Shown here: piece after piece, positions 25,713 through 37,700 of the stretch | Numbering within the stretch: the stretch's first letter is position 1 | Layout: the number at the start of each line of letters is the position of its first letter | Assembly: GCF_028858725.1 (NCBI RefSeq) | Contig: NC_084776.1 | Coordinates: 3,038,001 to 3,102,000 of the forward strand | Source of the DNA: Colius striatus | Taxonomy: Eukaryota; Chordata; Aves; Coliiformes; Coliidae | Direction: 5' to 3' | Length of the DNA stretch: 64,000 nucleotides | Notes under the pieces: generated by a model | What the model was told of the DNA's origin: nothing | What the model saw: the letters and a program-made list of their open reading frames with translations, nothing else | Databases searched by the model: none | Program-made: the position numbers and the translations under genes

Positions 25713-28700
25713 CTGTGGGGAGGAGAATTAAAACACAGGTAAGAAAGGCCTAAATCAAATCAAAAGGTAAAGCAACAGCTGGTGTGGCAGTTCTTTTAAC
25801 CACAGCATTTCCAATCTCTCTCTCTCCTACAGGATGCTGCTCGGGATGGGATGCGGGGAGCAGGGCTCTGCACACTCCTCAGCCATGGCAACAGCTTCCC
25901 CAAGTGAGGGAATGACACATGTTGGCACTGGATATCCTCAGCAGTAAGGAAAATTAGAAAGCACAGTGATTTCTGGCCAAATGTCTTCTTTAAAAGATAA
26001 ATAAATAGGATTTCAAAGCAAAGCATTCTGAAGGTTCCCCTCTCTCTCCACCTTCTTTCTTTCATGTGTTTTCTTGTTTCAAAGCTGAAGCCCAACATTA
26101 AAATTAGCAACTGTTATTAAAAGGAGAGGCTTTTTAGGATGAAAAGCAAACCATGCCCTGCTTCCTGCAACGCACAAGCTGAAACTCTGTGGCGCTCCTA
26201 CTGAAAAAGAAAACCCCAAACCGGGAGTTGCACACTCGAAACAACCCTGTGCCCAATTCCCAGATCCATTTTAAGTGACAGAAACTCCTGAAGTTGCTTC
26301 CCCAGGCTTCCCAGCAGCCTGCGGGATGTGACACGGGGAGGTCAAGTAGCAGTGTCCTGCATTCCTGCTCTTTTGCTCCGGGTCGTTAGATCATGAAGCC
26401 AACGCTCCCAGAGACAAAAAGCACCCCCACCCCTCCTGTGTCAAACAGTAAGGACCCCTCTATTATCCTGAATTAGACCGTTCAGCTTCTTGATTAAAGG
26501 TTCCTTTTATCCCGTTTGGAGCTTTCTTCCTTCTAAGGCTGCTTAATTGCATATGCACAAATGAAGGGCTTCCATTCAGAGGGGTAGCATTTAGGGAGCC
26601 TGTCCGTCTGCCGCCGCGCACCTCCTCGGACATGCCTGCTCCCTTGGAAAAGGGCTTTGCCATCTGATCACCAGGGATGGGGGGAAAAAAAACTCCTTCA
26701 TCAGATGGATTACAAAGAAAAATATAAATATATTTCAAAAAAAAAGCCCTCCTCCCACACCCCTCCTCTCCAGTTTCCAGACAACTGGGGCTGGCAGATG
26801 GCTGTTAGGGGAAAAGGACTTTGCAGTTGTCATTTTTTTAGGATGGGGGGAAAAAAACAGAGATCAAATTAAGCTCCTTTTTACTATTAAAACCAAAAGA
26901 GCCTCAGAATTTGTTTGGGTGTTTCTTTTTTCTCTGTGACCGTTCCATCCCACGTTTTTGAACCCACTCAGCCTGCAAATCTATTTATTTGTAGGGTACA
27001 GCAGAATTATTTTGGTAGGGGGATGTTAGCTGGCTCTTCAGTCAAAGCCATGAAACCAGCTCCATTCAGTCAAGGTACAGGGCAGGGTTTATTTTTGTAG
27101 AGTCATTCCAAGCTGAATTGACACATGTTGCGTCTTTAATGGCTCAGCAAGGAAAAACATCTCATTTAAGTCCTTCAGAGCCTGCACTCACTGAAGTCAA
27201 CGGCCCTACTCTCACCAACTTTCATGCTGCAGGTCAAGGCCACAATTCCCCAGGCCAGCAGCCTTGAAACAAAACCAAAACAACACAAGGAGAGTTTGAA
27301 TGAATCACAAAGAACTTTCTCTTCCCTTTCCCCTTCTCCGCCCCTCTCCAGATAACAGCAGCTCTTCCCAGTGACTTCCTCCTCAAGCCCAAGCACTGCC
27401 TGTGTTTACAGGGGTTTTATTAGAGAAAACACGCTGTGACCTTTTCCATAATCACAACCTTATTTCTCAGAGCAAAGAAATAAAGGGGGAGAAACTAAGA
27501 AAAAGAGGAGGTGAAGCAAAACAAAATATCCTCCCCCACACCACCTTCAAACGAGCCACTCTGCTCTTATTTGCTCAGGAACGGGCTTTCCATTGAAACA
27601 TATTTTATGTGGCAAGCTTTGCTCCCTTTTTTTTCCCCCCCTCTTATTTTTTGGGACATCTGGCACCAATCGAGGCGAGCTGGGCCTGGCCTTACAGCTC
27701 TGTTTTGAACCGCTGCCATCTCCAGATTACCCGACACCACCCAGTTTCTCTGTGCGTGTATGTTTGTTTTTTGTTAACGCCATCAGTATTAAATCACTGC
27801 TTAATTCCTCCTTCTCCTTCTTTTTGGAGGGGAGGGGAGAGGGAGGAAAAGCAGGGAGGCAATCTGCCCCACTGGCATGGCAGGAGCCTGGGTGAGGTAC
27901 CCACCTCACAAACCGATCCCATCAAGAAAGAGCTCTTTTTTGGAGGGGGGGTGGGGGGGGAAAGCAGAGCATTTCTGCATGTCTTTTGTGCATTAAATGA
28001 AAGGCAAACGGCTTCAAAGACATGCTTATTAAATGTGCCTTAAAAAGAAATCAATGCCAGATGTGACCAAAGCAGCCTAGTTAGTGGCTCCCCCGTAACA
28101 CACACACGCTACTCCGGGCACCGCGGACCTCTTCCCTGAAGGTCACCCGCAGTTTCACTCAAAAGTCCAGCCAAAAGTCAAAGCTTAGATCAAAATGATT
28201 CCCTGGAGGTACACACATTTGTGTAATTAGTTTCACCTTGTGTCTGTGCAAGATAAAATACTGGGCATGTGCCCAAGTTCCTTTTATAAATTTCTGTATT
28301 GTCTTTACCCAGGTGTAAAGGGGCTGAGATCTAAGCAAAACCTTGTTTCATCCTTGTCAGTCACTTAAAAACATTTTCTAAAGTAATTACGGTCTGACAA
28401 GGCACAAATAATTGCATCTGGAGGGGCTTTTGGGCCACAGAGGTTTCTAGGAGCCGATTCCTGCGCTTGGGCACCACACGAAAAATGTCACAGGAAACAA
28501 ACAAAAAGGGGATTGCACAGCCACTGGAGCACTGGCAGAACAGTGGCGAGGGCAGGGAAACTGGTCTGGAACTGGGGCAGGAGGCTGCATCAGCTGGAGG
28601 AGAGTGGCAAGTTGGGAGAGGCATGAGGGGCTGGAAAATGGCCCAAGGGTGCACCAAGCCCAGGGACCTCTCCTGGAGGTTGTCCAGGTTGGGTGTACTT

Positions 28701-31700
28701 GCAGGTTGCTGCCATCTGATGGCAGCTGGGCGGGCTGCAAAGATGGTTCAGGGGAAGGATTGGCAATATTTCAGCTCCAGCCCCACTGTGAGATAGAGAT
28801 ACTCAGCTTGGCATCTCCCAACCTGAGAGCACCCTTGGGTGACCTTCTGATCTGCACAGGTGGACTTTCGAAAGCTAGTGACAAGCCAGTGATAGAGCAT
28901 CAGCTGGAAAGTCCTCATACCAAACCCAAATGACCCTTTAGGAGTTAAATCAGAGGCTGCCAGTTACAGGGCAAGCCTCTTTGCTCCTTGAAGAACCACC
29001 TAATCTCATGCAAACTCCAAACTTCAAGCTGGAGCTCCCCTCTCCTGCTCACTCTGCAGAAGGAGCCACCACATGACCCCCCTGGTGCCCAGGTCCACTG
29101 GGAAAGCACAGCAAAAACAGACAATGTGAAGTTAGGGAACTAGAAAGCAGGGGAAGCATCAAACTGGTTAAACTGGGAGCTGGCCCTTGGAAAGCAGACA
29201 GGCAGGTTGGCATTTCTGGGGAGGAACTCGGTATCACTGGTAAAGCTTTCCCTGCAGGGCAGAGGTTTTTTTCCCTAATGAAGAACTGACTTGCTGCATC
29301 ACAGCTACATACCCACTCCTCTGCCAACACCCCAGCCCTTCACTGACCTCCATTTACAGCCAGACCATTGCAAAAAAGACACAAATTAATTACAAATGAA
29401 GAAAACCAAATGAGTAGGCAAAACAAGAGGCCAGCACTAAGATGAATGCTGACCCCAGGCTGGCAACCAAAGCCCCACTGCTCCATGCCTTCGCCACAAG
29501 GCTGTCCCAGCTCTTCCTGGTATTCAAGCTTTTTTGGACAAGGGTTGGAGCACGAAGCTTGCCAGCCTGCATCCTTATGCAACTGAAAGAAGCAGCTGGG
29601 GAGGAGGTGGGGGAGGGCCTCTTTCTCCATCTCCAAGTTGCTCTTGGTTTGAGTGGGGTGAGAATAAGTTCTACAGCCTCTGGAAAGCCAGGCCAATAGT
29701 CATTGTGAGTAGACCTGCAAAGTACCTGCTGACTCTTTTGGCTGATTAGAAGATATTAAAGAACAAACAAATCACAGATTCTTACCTGTAATTTCCCTTT
29801 TTGCTCAGCTGTTCCTTAAATTGCCCCAGTGTCAGGCTCTGGGCCTTCAACATCCTCCTGTAGGGAACATCTTCTCCACAAAAAAAATAGGTGACAACCA
29901 ACTCACTGGACTGAGAGGTGTGAAGAACTGGCAGTTTCTTTGGCTCTTTGTGACTGAAAAACAGAAAACACACACAAACCTCTCTGTTATTTCTCTGTGT
30001 GAGAACAGGCTGGTTCACTGCACCCACTCCAGCAGCCCTTCTGCCCAGTAATGCTGGGAAAAAACACCCAGGGACACAAAACGTCAGGTATTCCTGCACT
30101 TGCCCTGAGTTTGTGCTGCACAGCCCTTTGCTGAGCTCCCACAACAGCTCCTGCTCACTGTACTGGTGCCACTTGCAGTGGCATGAGGCTCCCAGCCACG
30201 GGAAGCAGAGCCCTGGTCTCACTACTGATGGCAGAACCGAGGGATGGGGGCTGGATGCTCACTGGCAGCATCACAGCAGGCATACAGGCCAGTATGTCCA
30301 TGGCAAACACCAGCATCCTGCAGCCTTGATTTTAAATGTCTCCCCTCATCTGCCTTCAAACAAAGCATCTGCCAAGCTTTCTCCTCCTGCACAAAACCAC
30401 CTGCAACCACCACCAGCTAACAAAGCAAAACCACCACCAGACTCTTCACTTGAAGCACACACAGGTGATCTTGTTTTTCCCCAGCGAGGATAAAATTAAC
30501 TGGATCTCCTCATTTGCACTGAGAAAACCCTTCTTAAGGAATAATTAAAACAATATTAGCCAGCAAAATGGCAACGCTCTAGTGAATACCATGCAGCCAA
30601 ATCTACAACTGCTTCTGAGGCAACGTACACTTGGCATGTCAAAAGGTCACAAAGTGTTAGTCCGCAGTAATTTAGTCTTCCTAATTTGTTCTAAGTCTTT
30701 GTAGAGTGGCTTCAGAAAAAAAGCTGCTAGCAAAGACAGCTGGTGGACTTAAGGTCAACCAATTAAAAATGAAAGGCTCTAGTCAGGTGGCTCAGTCTGG
30801 ACTTCAAACATTACTCATTGCTTAAGATGAAGAGGGTAAGAAAGAAAACTTTAATTATTTAGGCCATTTTAGGCCTCTCTGTAGCAGATTTCTTGTTAGA
30901 AGAACCATCCTGTAATTAGACTAATCCAATCTTTGTCCACTTTACAGGAATGCAAGTTAAAAAGAGCCAGGGACAAGATTTGAAAATGTTTTGTTCTTTC
31001 TTTTAAGAAGAATGTCTGAAAGACAAACTCCCAGATATCAGAATCAACCCCTCTTCTCACAGCTCCATCCATTTAACAGAAACATAATTATGAGAGATGC
31101 ATGTGTTCCCCAACCCTTCTCTGAGCCTGCAATACTCACTCCTCTGTCGCTAGGCTCGCACTGCAGAAAGGGGTGTTTCCCCCCTGCACGGCAGCGGAGT
31201 GGTTCCGGTCCCTCTGCTGGTTTGAGGTTGAGCATCTGAGGTGGGGAGGGGGAGGAGGGCAAGCGGGGAAGGGAGACAAAAAAAAACAGAGATAAAAAAC
31301 CCAACTTTAGCAACAGAAATTGCTGAAATATAATCTCCTTAATTGAAGTCTCCTGCGGGTCGTTAAGTTCGCTCTCTGTATCAACCCTCACATGTTGTAA
31401 ACAATCAAAGGGAGAATTAAAAGTGCTGTGGGCTAATTTACCCTTCCCTACCCAAACGAACGATAACCAGTCCAGTTCTCCACTCGCTATGCAGCTGGAG
31501 CCCGTCCCAGAGGGAAAATGGGCAAATTACAGCCATCAAAAGAGTGGAAGTAATAGTCTAAGACTCAAACTGTTTGTGCCGGGGCAGGGTGGGGTTGGAA
31601 CAGGGACGCTCATCCCTGGGGCTCGACCAAGCCATGCCGTCACATGTCCCCACGGTCCGGCCCTGTGGCTGACCCCCTACCTGCACAGGAGGAACACATC

Positions 31701-34700
31701 CACCTTCACCTCTCACCCCCAGCACCTGAAACCAGCCTGAGAGGCAGCACAACCAACCCCTCAGCAAACCTCTCCTCCCCAAACCCTGCCACGGGACCGG
31801 GACCGTCTCTCTTACCGTTGCTTCTGGGGCTTGGAGACCTCGGCGAGGCGGCGGCACGCTTCCTCCAGCTGGGCCAGCGTGTTGGGAGGGGGCAGCGGGG
31901 GCATGGCAGGGTCCTGGACGAAGGGGTGGGCGGGCTGTGCCCCGCGTGGGTGGCTGCTGGTGCCCCACGGGTGGTGGCGGCCGGGGGGCCCCTTGGAGAA
32001 GTCGGAGCCGTAGGCCTTCTTTGTGCTTTGTGTTCTTGGGGAGGGGAAGAAGTCGGGTTAGAAAAGCTGGAAAATATGACTTTAATAGCAGCTCCTATTC
32101 TGCTCGCTCCCTCTCAGAAAGTCTGTCATAACATGAAAGGAGGTTTATTGCCAAAAACATGACATTTTTGTGGTTTTTCTGGTTCTGCGGAACAGCTTTT
32201 ATATTAAACCGGAGGAGCAAAGAGTCTCATTTGTTTTCAGCGATTGTAAAAATAGACAGCCCGTGTAATATATAAATATTTACCGGGAGCGATATTGCTG
32301 CAGACAGCTGCGCATTTACCTGTGGGGCTTGTGCTTATTTTGTCTCTCGCTCTCCAGCATCCATTGCCAGACGTTCTGTGCCCGGTCCGCCTCGCCGCTC
32401 GGGAGCTGCACCCCGCCAGGGCCCGGCAGCCCCGCGTCCCCCACGGCCACGCTCTCCCCTCCTCGGCCCGGCCTCTTCTGCACCGTCCCCGTCCTGCTGA
32501 TGGAGAAGACACGAGCCCACCATTAGCGCCCCCTGCACTGCCCCGTCGGCCCCCTTTGCAGAGGGTGGTGACCCTGTGGCCACGGAGAGAGGTGTTGGTG
32601 ACTTACGCAAAGGGCTCCAGGGGAGGCAGAGGAGGGTCTGCGCTTTTCGGGTGGCCCTTGCACTTGGGGTAGCAGTAGTAGTCGCTGCCTGCTGGGCAGC
32701 AGCACTGCACCCGCTGAGCCGCCTCCGCTTCGATCTGCTCCTTCGTCTTGGGCACGGTGTGGTGGTGGATGTAGTGGTGGTGGACGTGTTTGGTGGTCTG
32801 CTTGGTGATGAACCCCTTACCCAGCAAGGCGCACGCTGCCGGCGAGGCCACGCCGGGCTGCAGCTTGCCCAGCGGCAGGCGGTCGGGGGAGCGGGAGCGG
32901 GGGCTGTGCCGGCCCATGCCAGGCGACTGGCAACCGGGGGTCTTCAGCACACGAGAGAGATGCTCGTCCAGGATGGCCTGGGGGTCCTCCTCGTAGCTGC
33001 CAGAGGACAGGAGCGACAGCGGGTGCTGCTGGTGCTGTGGGTTCACCATCTCCCGACTGCTCTGCAGGCTGGTGGGGAGCTCTGAGCCCTCCTTCTCCTC
33101 ATCCTGCCGACCAAGAGAGGCAAGCAATGAATGCAAGAGGAACAGATGCACGAGCAATCAATGCATGAGCAATCAATGCACAAGAAATGAATGCACGAGC
33201 AATAAATGCACAAGGAAGGAATGTACGAGCAATCAATGCACAAGGAAGGAATGCACGAGTAATAAATGCACAAGGAATAAATGCACGAGCAATCAATGCA
33301 CAAGGAATAAATGCACAAGCAATAAATGTATGAGGAACAAATACATGAGGATGGGGAACTGACGAAACGTGTACTGGGACATCCACCCCCCATGTGCTCC
33401 TGAACCGCAGCACAAGCAGAACACATTCCTCCCCGTGAGCAGGATCCGGCCCCTTCCGACCTTCCCCATGCTGGGAGCTCTGCCTGGCCCCAGGAGGGTT
33501 AATCCTCCTACCTCCTTGATTTGCTGCAGCCTCTCCTCCAGACTGTCCATGGTTTCCTGCTCTTGCTTCAGCTTCTCCAGCCGGGAAATGAGCTCTGCGG
33601 CGAAGGCAGCGGGCTCCACCGGGGTCATCTCCTTGGGAAGACGGTGGGTCCTCTACAAGGAGCGGGGACAGAAGGCACAAGGCATGTTTAGCGGGGCATG
33701 GGCGGCTGGCCGAAGAGGCATCGCCAGCCCCGCTACGCTTGTTGTGTCTCCATGTTTGGATGAAAAGACGACCGCAACTAGGCATGGTCTGCTCTGGATT
33801 TTTATGAGCTAGTGCTGTGGCCTCATGGAGTGACATCCTCCCCACCAGCGTTTGCCTTCGGCAGGAGCAGTTGGTCGCACTCTGAGGAACCCCGCTTGTT
33901 CTCTCTGTAGTACAACCAGCCCATCAGTAGCTACTCTGAAGTAGAAAATCTTCAAAGACTGTTGTCAAACATCAAAAAAAAAAAGCAAGGCAAAAAAAAA
34001 AAGGCAAAAAAAAAAAAACCCCTCTGAGGTGGGAGGGAGAGACTTTAACTCAAGGAATAAAGTGAGTATAAACAGAAAGGAGTTGGAAATTAAAAAAAAT
34101 AAGATGGGGGAGAAAAAGGGAAAGGAGAAAAAAAAAGAAGAAGAAGAAAAAAAAAAAGAAGTCAAACGGTTGCAGATCAGAGAAGTGCTGGTAATTTATT
34201 TCCTGGCTACACACTGGGCACCTTTGAGGTAGTGTTGTCTCAACAGTGTCCTAGATCTTTCCCCCCCCCCCCTCCATCTCTTTGTACAGAAAATGAAGAA
34301 AGCTGCTGCAGGCTAGCGGTGCTACACTGCTGAGCTTGGCTGCCTCAAGCAGATCTATCAAGGGAAAAAGGGAACATCTCCAAATCAAGTGCAGAATATA
34401 AAAAGGCGAAACGCAAATTTCTGCCAAAAGAAGCAAATATGGCAGGAAAAGGGGAGGCAAGGGGAAAAAAACCCAGAAGAGGAAAAAGAAACCACCCACC
34501 CGCCTGTGCCCTCCCTCCTGCCCCCCACACACCCCAATCCTTGTCCTCACTATCCCTGTTGTGGTTTTTTTTTTTCACCCTGAAAGCAGAAAGCTGAACT
34601 GCCAACTCTTTCACATACTACCCACCAGATGAGGTGGGGCCTCTCTCCGGCAACCACTTAGCTCCAGAAATGATGTGAGGGTAGAAAAAGGCCACTCTGC

Positions 34701-37700
34701 TGGAAATTGTCACTCTTACACAAGCTGGCTCTATTCAGTCCCTGATCAAAGCACTGCCTTACAGAGAAAGTCGATTTGCACGCCCTGGGACAAAATAATC
34801 TAATTTACAAGCTCAGGCTATAGAACTTTCTTTAGGGAGGAAGGGGGAAAAAAAACCACAGCAAAAAGAAAAACCACATAAACCAGCACCCCCCCCAGAA
34901 ATATCATTTATGTTTTCTTGCTGCTTAAGACAGCAGAAAGAAGAATTTTAGCATATTAATCACAAGACAAGATAAGTTTATACTTGTCTGTGTAAACAGT
35001 TTATTCACTGCAGGAAGCAGGAGTCTGCAAGTCAATGGAATTAGCAAGTCAGGGAGTTAATTTTTGAGAGCAAGGCCGAGAGTCGGATCCCCTCAAAGCA
35101 GGGCACGTCTCTGCTCCACACGCCTCTGCTTTGGGACACCCTGCTCCTGCCAGCACACAGACTTTTGAAGGCTGCTGGTGTCTGCTCAGCACCACGGAGG
35201 TGTCAGGGTGGTGGCTAGAACCAAAGCTCTCGCTAGACCCAACCAAGGCATCTCTGCTTGGATGTAGATCAGGAGTTAAAACTCGGTGCCACTGAAAAGC
35301 CGTAACTAGCACCTGGTTTTCAGGGAAGGACCAAAGTGTGACTGCACACATGCAGGTTTTAGCAAGGATGCTGAGAACACTTGGCTCCTGCCCAACAGCA
35401 AGCAGCAGCATCCCTTCCATGGCATCATGCAGGGGTCAGAATGCTCTTCCCCCCACTGCACCCTCCCCTGTACCTCTGCCCATTCCCAGTCCCAGCATCC
35501 CCCACGACCAACCCAGATCCTACAGCTCCCGCCTGCACTTACCGGAAAATGAGGTAGAGAAACTTGACCGTTGGCTTTGACACTCCGATGCATTTCCCTC
35601 TGGAGCTGCTTCTTGCTCCCAATTCTGTACGGGGGGATCCCATCTCTGCACATGGAAGAGAGATCACTGTCAGTCAGGGCTTTCCTCATGCTCTAACCAA
35701 GATGCTTCTCCATCACCTCTGAAACCACCCAGGCATGCCAGAGGCCCAGGTTCCCAGAGGTGCCAAGCCCTCTGGACATCACCTGAAGCCTCAAACATCT
35801 GGCAGCTTGGGAAGTGCCTGTCTACATGGCTGTCTCACCATCTACATTGACATGCAGAAGCTGGAAAGCAAGCTGAAGGCAGCTCTGCAGGAGAACCCCA
35901 AAGATCTCACCGGCTTCACTTCTCAGGCATCTTACACAAAAGCCCTTCCAATGCTTCTGCCCTTTATTTTTGTTGCTTTTTCAGCACTGAATTAAGCTCT
36001 CTGGGACAACTTTCCTCAAGCTGTGAAACATCCCATGGGATGCTGGCATTGTGGAAACAAGGAGGAGGCTGAAGATGGATGGCCACCAAAAGGCTGCTCC
36101 TCATCTCCAGCCCTATTTAAGATCCGGGATGTTTCTCCTGCCCCGAGGCTGGCCAGCACCACGAGACATGAGCAAAGCCAGGCTGTACCCTCCAGGCACA
36201 ACGTTGCTTCCTTCACCTCAGCCACCTAGGATCATGGCCAGGAAGCCACAGGAAGAGACCAGGTGAGGAGCACCGGTGGGAACAGCCCCCTGCACAGCCC
36301 GCTCCAGGCAACGTGGGGTGTTTTCATCCATCCACGCAAAAAATTACCTCCGTTAGGATTAAAGGGCCCTGTACAGACAGTGGGGACAGCCGGAAGAGCA
36401 TGCCTGCAGATCCTGAATGTCTAATTCCACCCCTTCCCTCAGACTAGCTGAATAACCTTGATCTCTGGTCCCATCCCTTTCATCCACCTGCCCCCACACC
36501 TGACTCATCTCCTGAGCAGAGAAAGCAGCTTCTGCCCAAGGAGAAGGAGCCGTGGCCCAGGAGCCGACGTGGCACAGCGTCCCTGCACGCCACTTCCCAC
36601 GGCCACCAATGTGTTTTGGACACACAGCTGGAGACAAGGTGTAAGGGAAGGCTTTTGCAGAGACACCAGGACCCTTCTCTTGAGGAGGATGCCTAGATGC
36701 CATCACCCCACACTGCAGGTTCGAAGCACGCTACCGCAGGCCTTGGTGAAGATCTTGGCCAAAGCCTTCAGTGGCCATTAAATTGTTTTAATGAGCAAGA
36801 TTAAGCTGCAAAGCCTGGAGTGAAAGCTTGGAACAATTTCATCTTAATAAACTTGGAAAAATCTTTAGAGGGACTTAAAAAGAGAACAAGCTGGGACCAC
36901 AAGAGAAAGTCCTTGATGCCATAAAATGAAGATCAGCCTCCCTTAGACATGGACCATGAATGCAAGTTCCATTACAAGTGAAAGGAGATAATTGTCCTCA
37001 TGTCCACATTGCACAACACAGGGCTCTGGAGCACTTTCTTGGGTAATAGCCCAGCACGCACCAGCCATCACATCCAGCCTGGGCCACTGACTGCAGCTGC
37101 TGGTGGCCACCAAGCATTTCACCTCCACAGATCCATGGGGTATGTGACATGTCTCAGCTTTGGGGGAGGATGGGGGAAAAGCAAATCTAAAGTGAAAACC
37201 AAATGATCAGAGAAGCATTTGTTAACAGAGGCTTACTGAGATAAGGGTCTCTTAGGGAAGACTTTCAATATAGGGAATAATCAGTAAAACAGGCCTCTTA
37301 AAGGTGAGTAAAAACGCCAGGATGAGCATGTTGCATGCACACATACACACAGGCCTAATCCCATTAACATACTCGATGAAAGAGGAGGTGTCCTCTGTGA
37401 CTGCTCAGTACAAAGGCTGCTCCTTTTCCCCTAAAACTCCTCCTCTCTTGCATCAGAGAGCCTCACATCAAACCTCCCGCTCCCTGCTTCTGCAGCCCTG
37501 CCTTGGCAGAAGAGTTCTACAACTTGTAACAACGTGCAGAACTTTACAAAAGGGGGGTTTTTTTCTTAAAAAAAGGAAAGAGGTATTTCAGTGGGATGGG
37601 AAGGCTGTGGGGCAGCTGGGAAAGTCAGCCTGAGGAACCTTTCTTTGCTGAGTGCTGTCTAAGCCTAGGCCTTCCACATAAAACAGAGGGAAATGGACAA

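Larger units (their letters stand above)
31800..33110. other. Intragenic GC/CpG-rich segment over exons 6-8
   Basis: Exons 6-8 and the short introns between them (110 and 285 bases) are GC- and CpG-rich compared with flanking introns. This is common in compact avian genes and could act as an orphan CpG island; no promoter motif is evident. Confidence 0.5.

Noticed and set aside
31044-31391. Minus-strand frame starting MLNLKP inside exon 9
   Set aside because: Out-of-frame reading. The correct phase from exon 8 gives QQRDRNHSA, conserved in AXIN2.
32237-32512. Arg/Gly-rich minus-strand frame over exon 7
   Set aside because: Wrong frame; the frame that joins exons 6 and 8 reads through to [12 protein letters not shown].
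33072-33362. Cysteine-rich repeat protein on the plus strand (CTSNQCTRN repeats)
   Set aside because: It is a translation of the same minisatellite; no splice or promoter support.
33099-33845. A 248-residue minus-strand open frame with [16 protein letters not shown] repeats
   Set aside because: It is an artefact of the 15-bp minisatellite in intron 5 joined to out-of-frame reading of exon 5. The real exon 5 frame is different and ends at a good donor at 33512.
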